Assembly (NCBI RefSeq): GCF_003985125.1
Contig: NZ_ML133592.1
Location: forward strand, 1 to 56,446
Reading direction: 5' to 3'
Origin: Rhizobium phaseoli
Lineage (GTDB): Bacteria > Pseudomonadota > Alphaproteobacteria > Rhizobiales > Rhizobiaceae
DNA length: 56,446 bases
The notes below the pieces were generated by a model, which saw only the letters and a list, made by a program, of their open reading frames with translations, searched no databases and had not been told where the DNA came from. The position numbers were made by a program, and so were the translations under genes. This document shows, one piece after another, positions 35,339 through 46,409 of the stretch (position 1 is the first letter of the stretch; the number at the start of each line of letters is the position of its first letter).

Positions 35339-36604
35339 ATGGACCGCATTGTTGTCACCGGCATGGGACTTGTCTCGCCGCTCGCGACCGGCGTCGAACC
35401 CGCCTGGAAACGCCTTGTCGGCGGCGCCTCGGGTCTGAGGGTGCTGTCGGAGGATGTCGTCGGCGAACTCTCGGCCAAGGTCGGCGGTATCGTTCTCGGT
35501 ATCACCGAGGATGTCGAGGCGGGCTTCGACCCCGACCGCTACATCACACCCAAGGACCAGAAGAAGATGGACCGCTTCATCCATTTCGCCATGGCGGCGA
35601 CGGAAGAAGCGGTGAAGCAGGCCGGCTGGATGCCGACCGAGGAAGGGGAACGTGAACGCACCGCAACGATCATCGCCTCGGGCGTCGGCGGCTTTCCTGC
35701 CATTGCTGAAGCGGTGCGGATCGGCGAGACGCGCGGCGTGCGGCGGCTGTCTCCCTTCACCGTGCCTTCCTTCCTCGTCAATCTCGCCGCCGGCCAGGTC
35801 AGCATCCGCTACGGCTTCAAGGGCCCGCTCGGCGCTCCGGTGACGGCCTGCGCGGCCAGTGTCCAGGCGATCGGCGATGCGGCGCGGCTGATCCGTTCCG
35901 GCGAGGCTGATGTGGTGATCTGCGGCGGCGCCGAGGCCTGCATCGACAAGGTGAGTCTTGGTGGCTTTGCCGCTGCGCGCGCCCTTTCCACCGGTTTCAA
36001 CGAGACGCCGGAGCTCGCCTCACGCCCCTTCGACACGGCCCGCGACGGTTTTGTCATGGGCGAAGGCGCCGGCATCCTGGTGATCGAGACGCTGGAGCAT
36101 GCGCTTGCCCGCGGGGCGACGCCGCTTGCCGAACTCGTCGGCTACGGCACGGCAGCGGACGCCTACCACATGACATCAGGCCCCGAGGATGGCGACGGCG
36201 CACGCCGGGCGATGGAGGCAGCGCTCCGGCAGGCCAAGATCCCGGCGTCCGAGGTCAAACACCTGAACGCGCATGCCACCTCGACACCGGTCGGTGACAA
36301 AGGCGAGATCGCTGCGATCGGCACCGTCTTCGGCCGCGATGGCGCCATTGCCGTCAGCGCGACGAAATCGGCGACCGGCCATCTGCTCGGGGCCGCCGGC
36401 GGGCTGGAGGCGATCTTCACCATCCTGGCGCTGCGCGACCAGATCGCGCCACCGACCCGCAACCTGGAAAAGGTCGATCCTGATGCCGAAGGCATCGATA
36501 TCGTCGGCAAGACGGCGCGCCCCGTGGCGATGGACTATGCCATCACCAACGGTTTCGGCTTCGGCGGGGTGAATGCCAGCGCCCTCTTCCGGCGCTGGTC
36601 ATAA
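35339..36604 (+). CDS. FabF-like beta-ketoacyl-ACP synthase II
   Basis: This condensing enzyme joins malonyl-ACP to an acyl chain. It has 421 residues and the thiolase fold, with catalytic cysteine 171 in VTACAASVQAIGDA, one histidine in NAHATSTPVGD and the other in SATGHLLGAAGG. It looks complete and close to FabF. The start at 35339 follows AGAGAGG. It sits behind an HxlR regulator and not in a fab gene cluster, so it may be an extra, stress- or lipid-specific copy. Housekeeping fatty-acid synthesis remains possible. Confidence 0.88.
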   Translation: MDRIVVTGMGLVSPLATGVEPAWKRLVGGASGLRVLSEDVVGELSAKVGGIVLGITEDVEAGFDPDRYITPKDQKKMDRFIHFAMAATEEAVKQAGWMPTEEGERERTATIIASGVGGFPAIAEAVRIGETRGVRRLSPFTVPSFLVNLAAGQVSIRYGFKGPLGAPVTACAASVQAIGDAARLIRSGEADVVICGGAEACIDKVSLGGFAAARALSTGFNETPELASRPFDTARDGFVMGEGAGILVIETLEHALARGATPLAELVGYGTAADAYHMTSGPEDGDGARRAMEAALRQAKIPASEVKHLNAHATSTPVGDKGEIAAIGTVFGRDGAIAVSATKSATGHLLGAAGGLEAIFTILALRDQIAPPTRNLEKVDPDAEGIDIVGKTARPVAMDYAITNGFGFGGVNASALFRRWS

Positions 36605-36642
36605 AGTTCGCTTTCCTTGCGCTGGAAATGGCCTACACTTCC

Positions 36643-36672
36643 GCTCTATCGGGGATCATTCCCCGATAGAGC
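36643..36672 (+). other. Perfect 12-bp hairpin before the DUF4864 gene
   Basis: GCTCTATCGGGG (36643-36654) and CCCCGATAGAGC (36661-36672) form a perfect stem with a 6-nt loop. It ends just before the GGAG ribosome site of the gene at 36686. No T-tract follows. It may terminate the synthase transcript, mask translation of the next gene, or be a dyad operator. Confidence 0.65.
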
Positions 36673-36685
36673 TGGAGACAAACCC

Positions 36686-37114
36686 ATGCGCGCCTTCTTC
36701 GCAGTTGTCTTTCTGTGTGCCGCGTCCCTCCTCTCCACCGTCTCGGCCCGCGCCGAAGATCCGATCGACACGACGCGGACGATCATCGAGGAACAGATCA
36801 AAGCCTTCCTCAAGGACGATGCCGAGACAGCCTATTACTACGCCGCTCCCGGCATCAAGGCGATGTACCCCGACAAGAACCTGTTCTTCGCCATGGTCAA
36901 GAAGAGCTACGAGCCGGTCTATCACCCCGGCAATTACGCCTTCGGCCGCAGCCGATCGATCGACAACGGCGCGCTGATCTACCACGAGGTGCTGATATCA
37001 GGTCGAGACGGCAGGGACTGGACGGCGATCTACCAGATGACCCGACAGCCGGACGGCAGCTACCGGATCAACGGCGTGCAGATCATGCCGGATGCCGACA
37101 GCAAGGGCATCTAG
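36686..37114 (+). CDS. DUF4864 exported protein
   Basis: This is a 142-residue protein with a signal peptide (MRAFFAVVFLCAASLLS, cut after about ARAE) and then a DUF4864-type domain (IIEEQIKAFLKDDAETAYYY, AYYYAAPGIKAMYP). Such proteins are small periplasmic NTF2-like folds of unknown role. The ATG at 36686 has GGAG upstream. A 12-bp hairpin lies immediately before it. It follows the FabF-like gene by 81 bp. Confidence 0.78.
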   Translation: MRAFFAVVFLCAASLLSTVSARAEDPIDTTRTIIEEQIKAFLKDDAETAYYYAAPGIKAMYPDKNLFFAMVKKSYEPVYHPGNYAFGRSRSIDNGALIYHEVLISGRDGRDWTAIYQMTRQPDGSYRINGVQIMPDADSKGI

Positions 37115-37221
37115 GCGCGCTGTTCTTGGCTGGATGAAACACTGCCCAGCATCTGGATTCGTCGCACTAACTATTTTGAAATTGTGCTGGAGTAAAAATC
37201 CGCCAGCGGGGGATTGGCAGG

Positions 37222-38292
37222 TTGAATACGGGCAAGCGATTTTTCACGGCTCTTGAAGCGTTGCGGGGAATCGCGGCCATCATGGTCATGTTCCTACACA
37301 CTGGCGGCACCCTTGGTCCGATACCTGTCAATATCAGCTATCTTGCCGTTGACCTTTTCTTTCTTTTGAGCGGCGTCGTGCTTGCAAGTTCATACGAAAG
37401 GCAACTGGCAACGGGACAGATTACGCCTGCCGGATTTCTGCTGCAGCGCATCATTCGGCTTTATCCTGTCTATCTGCTTTCTCTGCCTGTCGGTCTTGTC
37501 AGCTATGCAATTCAATTCGGCTTCGATTACCTTACCCTCGCCGGCCTTCTGCTGAGGGCAATTCTGTTCATTCCAAACGCGGGCACGGGCGGCGCCTTTC
37601 CGTTAAACGGGCCGAGTTGGTCGCTCTTCTTTGAGCTCTGGGCTGGAGTGCTGTTTTCCGTTCTTCTGGTACGACTATCGTCCAGAATCTTGCTCGCCAT
37701 CGCCATCGGGACAGCAGGTATCACCTTGTACGGAGCCCTTGGAGGCAATTTCGACATTGGCCATCAGGCGGGCTACTTCGGATTTGGCTTCTCGAGAATT
37801 TTGTTCTCGTTCTCGCTCGGGATCTGCCTTTACAGGTCGTACGAGGTTCGAACGCCGAATGCGGTCCATAGAGGCAATACCATCGGCGTTTTCCTTTGTG
37901 GTTGCCTGATTGTGATCACGAATATACCCGCCAGCACATTCTACGGTTTTCCTTATTTTGATCTTTTCATGTGCTTGGTGATTTTCCCGGCCATTGTCTG
38001 GGTCGCAATGCGCACCAGGCAGACCGGCCTTGTCGAGTTGGCATTCCGTTGGCTGGGGATCGTTTCCTATCCGATTTATGTCCTGCACGCGCCCTTCTTC
38101 GAGTTGCTGCATCTGCTGCGGCAAAAGGGCTTTGACCTTCCGGCCTCCCTGGCATCAGGCATGGTCGTGGTGATAGCGATTTTCATCATGGCCGGCATCG
38201 TCGCCATTCACTTCGACGCGCCAGTGCGCAGAAAGCTCAAGATTATGGTTGCGCCAAGACCAGCATCTGAGCTTCCCGCGGGATCGAGCTAG
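37222..38292 (+). CDS. Acyltransferase-3 family membrane protein
   Basis: This is a polytopic inner-membrane acyltransferase of the OafA/ExoZ type (356 residues), which adds acetyl or other acyl groups to surface sugars. It opens with ALEALRGIAAIMVMFLHTGG, the family signature with the catalytic histidine, and shows about ten hydrophobic segments. The start is a TTG at 37222 with GGGGG upstream; the next ATG would cut into the first helix. It is convergent with tgt, 6 bp away. The sugar target is unknown, probably exopolysaccharide or O-antigen. Its codon use and lower GC suggest it may have been acquired. Confidence 0.82.
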   Translation: MNTGKRFFTALEALRGIAAIMVMFLHTGGTLGPIPVNISYLAVDLFFLLSGVVLASSYERQLATGQITPAGFLLQRIIRLYPVYLLSLPVGLVSYAIQFGFDYLTLAGLLLRAILFIPNAGTGGAFPLNGPSWSLFFELWAGVLFSVLLVRLSSRILLAIAIGTAGITLYGALGGNFDIGHQAGYFGFGFSRILFSFSLGICLYRSYEVRTPNAVHRGNTIGVFLCGCLIVITNIPASTFYGFPYFDLFMCLVIFPAIVWVAMRTRQTGLVELAFRWLGIVSYPIYVLHAPFFELLHLLRQKGFDLPASLASGMVVVIAIFIMAGIVAIHFDAPVRRKLKIMVAPRPASELPAGSS

Positions 38293-38298
38293 CATTAC

Positions 38299-39429
38299 TC
38301 AGACCGGGTCGAGATCGCCCCTCGCCCATTCCTCCATCGTCTCCGCCATGAAATCGGCGAAGCGGCCTTCGGCGATCGCCTTGCGGATGCCCTGCATCAG
38401 TTCCTGGTAATAGGCGAGATTGTGCCAGGAGAGCAACATGCCGCCGAGCGCCTCGTTGGCGCGGACGAGATGGTGCAGATAGGCGCGGGAATAATCGCGC
38501 GAGGCCGGGCAGTTCGACTGTTCGTCGAGCGGACGCATATCCTCGGCATGACGGGCATTGCGGATATTGACCTTGCCGCGGCGGGTGAAAGCCAGACCGT
38601 GCCGGCCGGAGCGGGTCGGCATGACGCAGTCGAACATATCGATGCCGCGGGCGACCGATTTAAGGATGTCGTCTGGCGTCCCGACACCCATGAGGTAACG
38701 CGGCTTTTCCACAGGAAGCACGGGCAGCGTCGTTTCCAGCATCCGCAGCATGACATCCTGCGGCTCGCCGACGGCAAGGCCGCCGACGGCATAACCCTTG
38801 AGGTCGAGCTGGCTCAGCGCCTCGGCCGAGCGGATGCGCAGCGCCGGAATGTCGCCGCCCTGGACGATGCCGAACATCGCCTTGCCCGGCTGCTCGCCGA
38901 AGGCGACCCGGCAACGCTCCGCCCAGCGCAGCGACATTTCCATGGCGCGCTCGATCTCCTTCGGCTCGGCCGGCAGCGCCACGCATTCGTCGAGCTGCAT
39001 CTGGATGTCGGAGCCGAGCAGCCCTTGGATTTCGATGGAGCGTTCCGGCGACATGTGGTGCAGGCTGCCGTCGACATGCGATTTGAAGGTGACACCCTGC
39101 TCGTCGAGCTTGCGCAGGCCGGACAGCGACATGACCTGGAAGCCGCCGGAATCCGTCAGGATCGGATGTTCCCAGCGAATGAGCTTGTGCAGGCCGCCAA
39201 GCCGGGCGACGCGCTCGGCAGTCGGGCGCAGCATCAGGTGATAGGTATTGCCGAGGATGATGTCGGCGCCGGTCTCGCGCACCTGGTCGAGATACATGGC
39301 CTTGACAGTGCCGACCGTGCCGACGGGCATGAAGGCCGGCGTGCGGATTTCGCCGCGCGGCATGGAGATTTCGCCGAGGCGGGCGCCGGCATCGGTCTTG
39401 TCAAGAGTGAATTGGAAGTTCTCGGTCAT
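38299..39429 (-). CDS. tgt: tRNA-guanine transglycosylase
   Basis: The enzyme swaps guanine at position 34 of GUN-anticodon tRNAs for the queuosine precursor. It has 376 residues, with the active-site region TDSGGFQVMSL, MGVGTPDD, and the nucleophile region MFDCVMPTRSGRHG. The zinc site is unusual: where E. coli has a CxCxxC cluster, this protein reads SNCPASRDYSRAYLHHL, with one cysteine, though SWHNLAYY keeps the histidine. Its start overlaps the queA stop by 4 bp. It closes the coaD-to-tgt run. Confidence 0.92.
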   Translation of the reverse strand: MTENFQFTLDKTDAGARLGEISMPRGEIRTPAFMPVGTVGTVKAMYLDQVRETGADIILGNTYHLMLRPTAERVARLGGLHKLIRWEHPILTDSGGFQVMSLSGLRKLDEQGVTFKSHVDGSLHHMSPERSIEIQGLLGSDIQMQLDECVALPAEPKEIERAMEMSLRWAERCRVAFGEQPGKAMFGIVQGGDIPALRIRSAEALSQLDLKGYAVGGLAVGEPQDVMLRMLETTLPVLPVEKPRYLMGVGTPDDILKSVARGIDMFDCVMPTRSGRHGLAFTRRGKVNIRNARHAEDMRPLDEQSNCPASRDYSRAYLHHLVRANEALGGMLLSWHNLAYYQELMQGIRKAIAEGRFADFMAETMEEWARGDLDPV

Positions 39430-40526
39430 TTGTCTTTCCGGAAAAGAAGGCTCGCGTCGCCGTAGGAGTAGAAGCGGTAGCCTGTCGAAATGGCGTGTTC
39501 ATAGGCCGCGTGCATGGTTTCGAAGCCTGAGAAGGCCGAGACCAGCATGAACAGGGTCGAGCGCGGCAGGTGGAAATTGGTCATCAGCATGTCGACAGCT
39601 TTGAATCGATAGCCGGGTGTGATGAAGATACCGGTAGCGCCGGCCCAGGGCTTGATCTCTCCGCTTTCCCTGGCCGCACTTTCGATCAGCCGCAGCGAGG
39701 TCGTGCCGACGCAGACGATGCGCCCGCCCCTCGCCTTGACGGCATTCAGCCGGGCGGCGATCTCGGCGCTGACATAACCGCTTTCGAGATGCATCTTGTG
39801 ATCGTCGGTATCGTCGGCCTTCACGGGCAGGAAGGTGCCGGCGCCGACATGCAGCGTGACGAAATGGCGTTCGATGCCGGCCTTATCCAGCGCAGCAAAC
39901 AGATCAGGCGTGAAATGCAGGCCGGCGGTGGGGGCGGCGACGGCGCCCTCCTCGCGGGCATAGATCGTCTGGTAGTCGGCGCGGTCGCGCTCATCCTCCG
40001 GCCGTTTGGCGGCGATATAGGGCGGCAGCGGAATATGGCCGACGGCGGCAATCGCCTCGTCGAGCGCCGGGCCTGTGAGATCGAAGGCGAGCGTCACTTC
40101 GCCAGCCTCGCCCTTTTCCTCGACGGTGGCATCGAGCGCGCCGAGGAAGCAGCTTTCAGCCGAATGGCCGAAGGCGATGCGGTCGCCCTCCTTGATGCGT
40201 TTGCCGGGCTTGGCAAAGGCCTTCCAGCGGCTGGGACCGACGCGCATGTGCAGCGTTGCCGACACCTGCTGGCCGCCGGCGCCGTCGCGATGGCGGATGC
40301 CTTCGAGCTGGGCAGGAATGACCTTGGTGTCGTTGAAGACGAGTGCGTCGCCGGCGCGCAGAAACGACGGCAGATCGTAAACGTGATGATCCGAGAGCGC
40401 GCTTTCCGCATGCACGCTTTCAGCATGCGGATTGACGACGAGCAGGCGCGCGCTGTCGCGCGGTTCGGCGGGCCGCAGCGCAATGCGTTCATCCGGCAGG
40501 TCGAAATCGAAAAGGTCTACGCGCAT
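39426..40526 (-). CDS. queA: S-adenosylmethionine:tRNA ribosyltransferase-isomerase
   Basis: It transfers and rearranges the ribosyl part of S-adenosylmethionine onto preQ1 in tRNA, giving epoxyqueuosine, the step after Tgt. The 366 residues are complete and begin MRVDLFDFDLPDERIALRP, the family start. RDSARLLV, LVFNDTKVIPAQL and NFHLPRSTLFMLVSAF are typical. The start at 40526 fits the family; six extra residues upstream (to 40544) are less likely. It overlaps tgt by 4 bp. Confidence 0.93.
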   Translation of the reverse strand: MRVDLFDFDLPDERIALRPAEPRDSARLLVVNPHAESVHAESALSDHHVYDLPSFLRAGDALVFNDTKVIPAQLEGIRHRDGAGGQQVSATLHMRVGPSRWKAFAKPGKRIKEGDRIAFGHSAESCFLGALDATVEEKGEAGEVTLAFDLTGPALDEAIAAVGHIPLPPYIAAKRPEDERDRADYQTIYAREEGAVAAPTAGLHFTPDLFAALDKAGIERHFVTLHVGAGTFLPVKADDTDDHKMHLESGYVSAEIAARLNAVKARGGRIVCVGTTSLRLIESAARESGEIKPWAGATGIFITPGYRFKAVDMLMTNFHLPRSTLFMLVSAFSGFETMHAAYEHAISTGYRFYSYGDASLLFRKDK

Positions 40527-40598
40527 CGAGGTACTTCCAGGCAAAGCGAAACCCGCCCAGCGCTTTCGCGCGAGGGCGGGTTCCAGCAGAAATCACAA

Positions 40599-41108
40599 TC
40601 AGACGTCGGCGGCAACCCGCATCGAGACGATCGAATCCGGATCGGAAACCGGCTCGCCGCGCTTGATCTTGTCGACATTGTCCATGCCTTCGATCACCTG
40701 ACCCCAGACGGAATACTGCTTGTTCAGCCAGGGTGCGTCGGTGAAGCAGATGAAGAACTGCGAGTTGGCCGAGTTCGGGTTCTGCGAACGGGCCATCGAG
40801 CAGGTGCCGCGCACATGCGGCGTGGCCGAGAATTCGGCCTTCAGGTCCGGCTTGGAGGAGCCGCCCATGCCGGCCCGGCCGGGATTGAAGGTTTCCGAAC
40901 CCTTCTTACCATATTCGACATCGCCCGTCTGAGCCATGAAATCCTGAATGACGCGGTGAAAGACGACGCCGTCATAGGCCTTCTCGCGGGCGAGTTCCTT
41001 GACGCGGGCGACGTGCTCAGGGGCGACCTGCGGCAGCAGCTGAATGACAACCTTGCCCTTGGTGGTTTCCAGAATGATGGTGTTTTCGGGATCCTTGATC
41101 TCGGCCAT
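40599..41108 (-). CDS. Cytoplasmic peptidyl-prolyl cis-trans isomerase (cyclophilin)
   Basis: This 169-residue cyclophilin has no signal peptide and acts as a folding catalyst in the cytoplasm. The active site is visible in VVFHRVIQDFMAQTGDV and ARSQNPNSANSQFFICF. The ATG at 41108 has GGAGAAG. It lies between a secreted cyclophilin gene and queA, in a run read toward tgt. Confidence 0.9.
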   Translation of the reverse strand: MAEIKDPENTIILETTKGKVVIQLLPQVAPEHVARVKELAREKAYDGVVFHRVIQDFMAQTGDVEYGKKGSETFNPGRAGMGGSSKPDLKAEFSATPHVRGTCSMARSQNPNSANSQFFICFTDAPWLNKQYSVWGQVIEGMDNVDKIKRGEPVSDPDSIVSMRVAADV

Positions 41109-41136
41109 TGTCTTCTCCTCTCGTTTCTCTCGTAAC

Positions 41137-41709
41137 TTACTTCTTGCCCAGGGTGACCTTGATCATCCGGTCGGGATTTGTGACTTCGCCGTTCTGGCCT
41201 TCGCCGCGCTTGATCTTGTCGACGTTTTCCATGCCGGAAACGACCTTGCCGACGACAGTATACAGGCCGTTCAGGAAAGAACCGTCGGCGAACATGATGA
41301 AGAACTGCGAATTGGCGGAATTCGGATCCTGCGAGCGGGCCATGCCGACCGTGCCGCGCACGAACGGGGTCTTGGAGAACTCGGCCGGAATGTCGGGCAT
41401 GTCGGAGGAACCGGTGCCGGCAAGGCTGGCATCAAAACCCTTTTCCATGTTGCCGTATTTAACGTCGCCGGTCTGGGCCATGAAGCCCTCGATGACGCGA
41501 TGGAAGGCGACGTTGTCGTATTCGCCCTTCTTGGCCAAAGCCTCGATCTGGGCGACGTGCTTCGGCGCCACCTCAGGCATCAACTGGATGACGACAGGGC
41601 CGTTCTTCAGCTGGATGGTGAGATAGTGATCGGCCGCCTGGGCGAAGGCGTCCCCCGCGAAGGAGGCCAGGTACAGCACGCCGGCGAATGCGAGATAAAA
41701 GAGTTTCAT
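41137..41709 (-). CDS. Periplasmic peptidyl-prolyl cis-trans isomerase (cyclophilin)
   Basis: This second cyclophilin (190 residues) carries a signal peptide (MKLFYLAFAGVLYLASFAG, cut near AFAQA), so it works in the periplasm. Active-site sequence: NVAFHRVIEGFMAQTGDV and MARSQDPNSANSQFFIMF. It appears to be a duplicate of the cytoplasmic gene 28 bp downstream, with an added export signal. It follows coaD by 58 bp. Confidence 0.9.
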   Translation of the reverse strand: MKLFYLAFAGVLYLASFAGDAFAQAADHYLTIQLKNGPVVIQLMPEVAPKHVAQIEALAKKGEYDNVAFHRVIEGFMAQTGDVKYGNMEKGFDASLAGTGSSDMPDIPAEFSKTPFVRGTVGMARSQDPNSANSQFFIMFADGSFLNGLYTVVGKVVSGMENVDKIKRGEGQNGEVTNPDRMIKVTLGKK

Positions 41710-41767
41710 ATGGGCTCCGTTGCGGCGGGTTCCGCCTGCTCTTTGCGCTTGTTAGACTTCTTGCTTG

Positions 41768-42262
41768 CTAGTTTGGGCGCTTGGATGTGAGGGCTTGCAA
41801 GACGGCGGACGGCACGAAAGCGCTGACATCGCCGCCCATGGCGGCGATCTGGCGGACCAATGTGGCGGTTATGGGCCGCGAAGCCGTGCCCGCCGGCAAA
41901 AAGATGGTCTGGATGTCGGGCGCCATCGCCCTATTCATGCCGGCCATCTGCATCTCGTAATCGAGGTCGGTGCCGTCGCGAAGGCCGCGGATCAGAAGCG
42001 TTGCCCCATGGGCACGGGCGGCATCGACGACCAGATTGTCGAAGGCGACGACGGTGATCTCTCCGGTCTTGCCGGGCAGCGCTTCAGCCAGCGAAAGGCG
42101 GATCAGCTCGGCCCGCTCGTCGAACGAAAAGAGCGGCGCCTTGCCAGGATGGATGCCGATCGCGACGATCACCTTTTCGGCGACGTTCAGGGCCTGGACG
42201 AGAACATCCACATGTCCGTTGGTGATCGGGTCGAAGGACCCAGGATAAAAAGCTGTCGTCAT
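41768..42262 (-). CDS. coaD: Phosphopantetheine adenylyltransferase
   Basis: It catalyses the fourth step of coenzyme A synthesis, joining ATP and 4'-phosphopantetheine. The 164 residues start AFYPGSFDPITNGHVDVL, with the TxGH-type nucleotide motif, and continue with LIRGLRDGTDLDYEMQMAGM. Length and motifs are normal. It is the first gene of the minus-strand run with two cyclophilins, queA and tgt. Confidence 0.93.
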   Translation of the reverse strand: MTTAFYPGSFDPITNGHVDVLVQALNVAEKVIVAIGIHPGKAPLFSFDERAELIRLSLAEALPGKTGEITVVAFDNLVVDAARAHGATLLIRGLRDGTDLDYEMQMAGMNRAMAPDIQTIFLPAGTASRPITATLVRQIAAMGGDVSAFVPSAVLQALTSKRPN

Positions 42263-42451
42263 CTGGCTCGGCCGTTCGTTTGACGCCTTTTGTCACGGAT
42301 GCTGCCTTGCCGCAAGTGATTTGCCCGGCAGTTTCCCGCCGCTGAACGGCGAATGAACATGCCATTCAAGGCTGTTTCAGACAGGACCTGCTTAACTCGG
42401 ATCGTCAAGGCAGCCGATGCCATTCCGGCATCCGGCGTTCCCCGAAAGACC

Positions 42452-42640
42452 ATGTCCATGCTGATCCTGCTCGTTGCACTTGCCGTCTCTTTCTCTCTCG
42501 CCGCCGAAATGGCCTATGGCTTTTTCGCCGATCGCTACGAGGTGAGCTGGGTGCGGCCGGAGCTTGCCGAACATGCAGCCATCGTGCGCGCCCAAGGCCG
42601 GCTGCGCGAACAAAGGGCCTCGAATCTGAACGCCAGATGA
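42452..42640 (+). CDS. Small single-span membrane protein, uncertain
   Basis: The 62-residue product starts with one hydrophobic segment (MSMLILLVALAVSFSLAAEM) and has a charged tail ending REQRASNLNAR. In-frame starts at 42353, 42452 and 42458 are possible, and no strong ribosome site marks any. It is divergent from coaD and ahead of two other small membrane genes. Function unknown; the call rests on its shape only. Confidence 0.38.
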   Translation: MSMLILLVALAVSFSLAAEMAYGFFADRYEVSWVRPELAEHAAIVRAQGRLREQRASNLNAR

Positions 42641-42771
42641 ACGAGACATTCAAGGAGGCTTCAGATCGGCATTGCTAAACACCGCCTCAACATCCGGCGG
42701 AACCATTTTAAAACGGATGCGTTCATTCAACCGACACATAGATGCGATTATCGCGGCAGGAAGGACTAAAG

Positions 42772-42927
42772 ATGCCCGGCAAGATTACGATGATTAACGT
42801 GCTCTGGATGGTAATGGTCACGGGCATGTTGACCGCAACTGTCGCTCTTTATGATCAGAAGGTTGAAACGTCCAAGGTTTATGGTCCCTATGCTTCGGCC
42901 CGCACGGCCGTACTGGGCCAGTACTGA
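42772..42927 (+). CDS. Small membrane protein (51 residues)
   Basis: The protein begins MPGKITMINVLWMVMVTGML, with one membrane segment, and ends VYGPYASARTAVLGQY. AGGAAGG lies close before the ATG at 42772. The next small gene starts 36 bp downstream, so they may form a two-gene unit. I recognise no family. Confidence 0.5.
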   Translation: MPGKITMINVLWMVMVTGMLTATVALYDQKVETSKVYGPYASARTAVLGQY

Positions 42928-42963
42928 GGGGCGAGAACGCAACTCCCCAGGAAAGGAATGCCT

Positions 42964-43098
42964 ATGTTCACGATCTTGACAGTGCTCACCGCCCTTATCA
43001 GCGTCATGTTCATAGTGTCTGTAGCCTCGACGATTTCAGCGCTTCGGCGCGAAGGTGAAGAGGTAAAGGCGCTGAACGAAAAACATAGCGCATTCTGA
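42964..43098 (+). CDS. Very small membrane protein (44 residues)
   Basis: This frame begins MFTILTVLTALISVMFIVSV, has one membrane segment and a charged tail (REGEEVKALNEKHSAF). GGAAAGGA lies 4 bp before the ATG. It follows the 51-residue gene and is followed by a strong terminator at 43153, so a short bicistronic message is likely. The function is unknown. The length is below the usual cut-off for gene calling. Confidence 0.5.
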   Translation: MFTILTVLTALISVMFIVSVASTISALRREGEEVKALNEKHSAF

Positions 43099-43152
43099 CA
43101 TTCCTCCCTTCCCCACCCAAGAGCGGCACCCTTCCGCCGCCTCGGGTCATTC

Positions 43153-43186
43153 AAAGCCGGACGCGCCCAAGCGTCCGGCTTTTTTC
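43153..43186 (+). terminator. Rho-independent terminator after the small membrane genes
   Basis: AAAGCCGGACGC (43153-43164) pairs perfectly with GCGTCCGGCTTT (43171-43182) over a 6-nt loop and runs into T residues. It ends the plus-strand message of the small genes. Confidence 0.85.
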
Positions 43187-43200
43187 TTGCGGATAAACCA

Positions 43201-43301
43201 GGCTAAAGCGCGTCGCACCAAACTTCATTCATGCGCCGCGCTTTAGCCCTTTGTTTTTATGCATGTCGCCCGGAACCGCTGCACACTTCCGGGCAACATG
43301 C
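43201..43301. repeat. Palindromic intergenic mosaic element (RIME-like)
   Basis: There are two palindromes in a row. The first is a perfect 12-bp repeat: GGCTAAAGCGCG (43201-43212) and CGCGCTTTAGCC (43237-43248). The second is GCATGT/ACATGC (43261-43266, 43296-43301) enclosing GCCCGGAA/TTCCGGGC (43268-43275, 43287-43294). The GCATGTCG and GCTGCACAC words recur in rhizobial intergenic mosaic elements as I recall them. It lies between two terminators, in the gap between the small genes and gyrA. Confidence 0.65.
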
Positions 43302-43310
43302 TTTAAGCCC

Positions 43311-43342
43311 AAAAAGAAAAGGGCGGTCCGAAGCCGCCCTTT
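43311..43342 (-). terminator. Rho-independent terminator after gyrA
   Basis: The stem AAAGGGCGG (43318-43326) and CCGCCCTTT (43334-43342) lies 7 bp past the gyrA stop. Read on the minus strand it is followed by TCTTTTT. It ends the gyrA message. Confidence 0.8.
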
Positions 43343-43349
43343 CACTTGA

Positions 43350-46172
<2,823 letters not shown>

Positions 46173-46217
46173 AACAGATCACGATCTCTTCTAGAATCAC
46201 TTGAAGATTTATAGCGG

Positions 46218-46264
46218 AAAGCCTGTTCCCACGCCAATTTCCGAGCGCGTTTTGAACAGGCTTT
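46218..46264. repeat. Perfect 11-bp inverted repeat between gyrA and marC
   Basis: AAAGCCTGTTC (46218-46228) and GAACAGGCTTT (46254-46264) form a perfect inverted repeat around 25 nt, followed by T on the plus strand. It lies in the divergent upstream gap of gyrA and marC. It may be an operator, a cruciform or a small mobile repeat. Confidence 0.5.
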
Positions 46265-46409
46265 TGCGGCCGAAAAAGGGTAAAGCACAGGACTTGTGCG
46301 GCTGGACCGGACAAATCCGCCGCGGGCCGCAGCGGCATATTTGCCAAATCCAAATCCCCGCTTCACAATCGCAGAAAATCACGCACCCATATGGGCTTTC
46401 GGAGAGACG

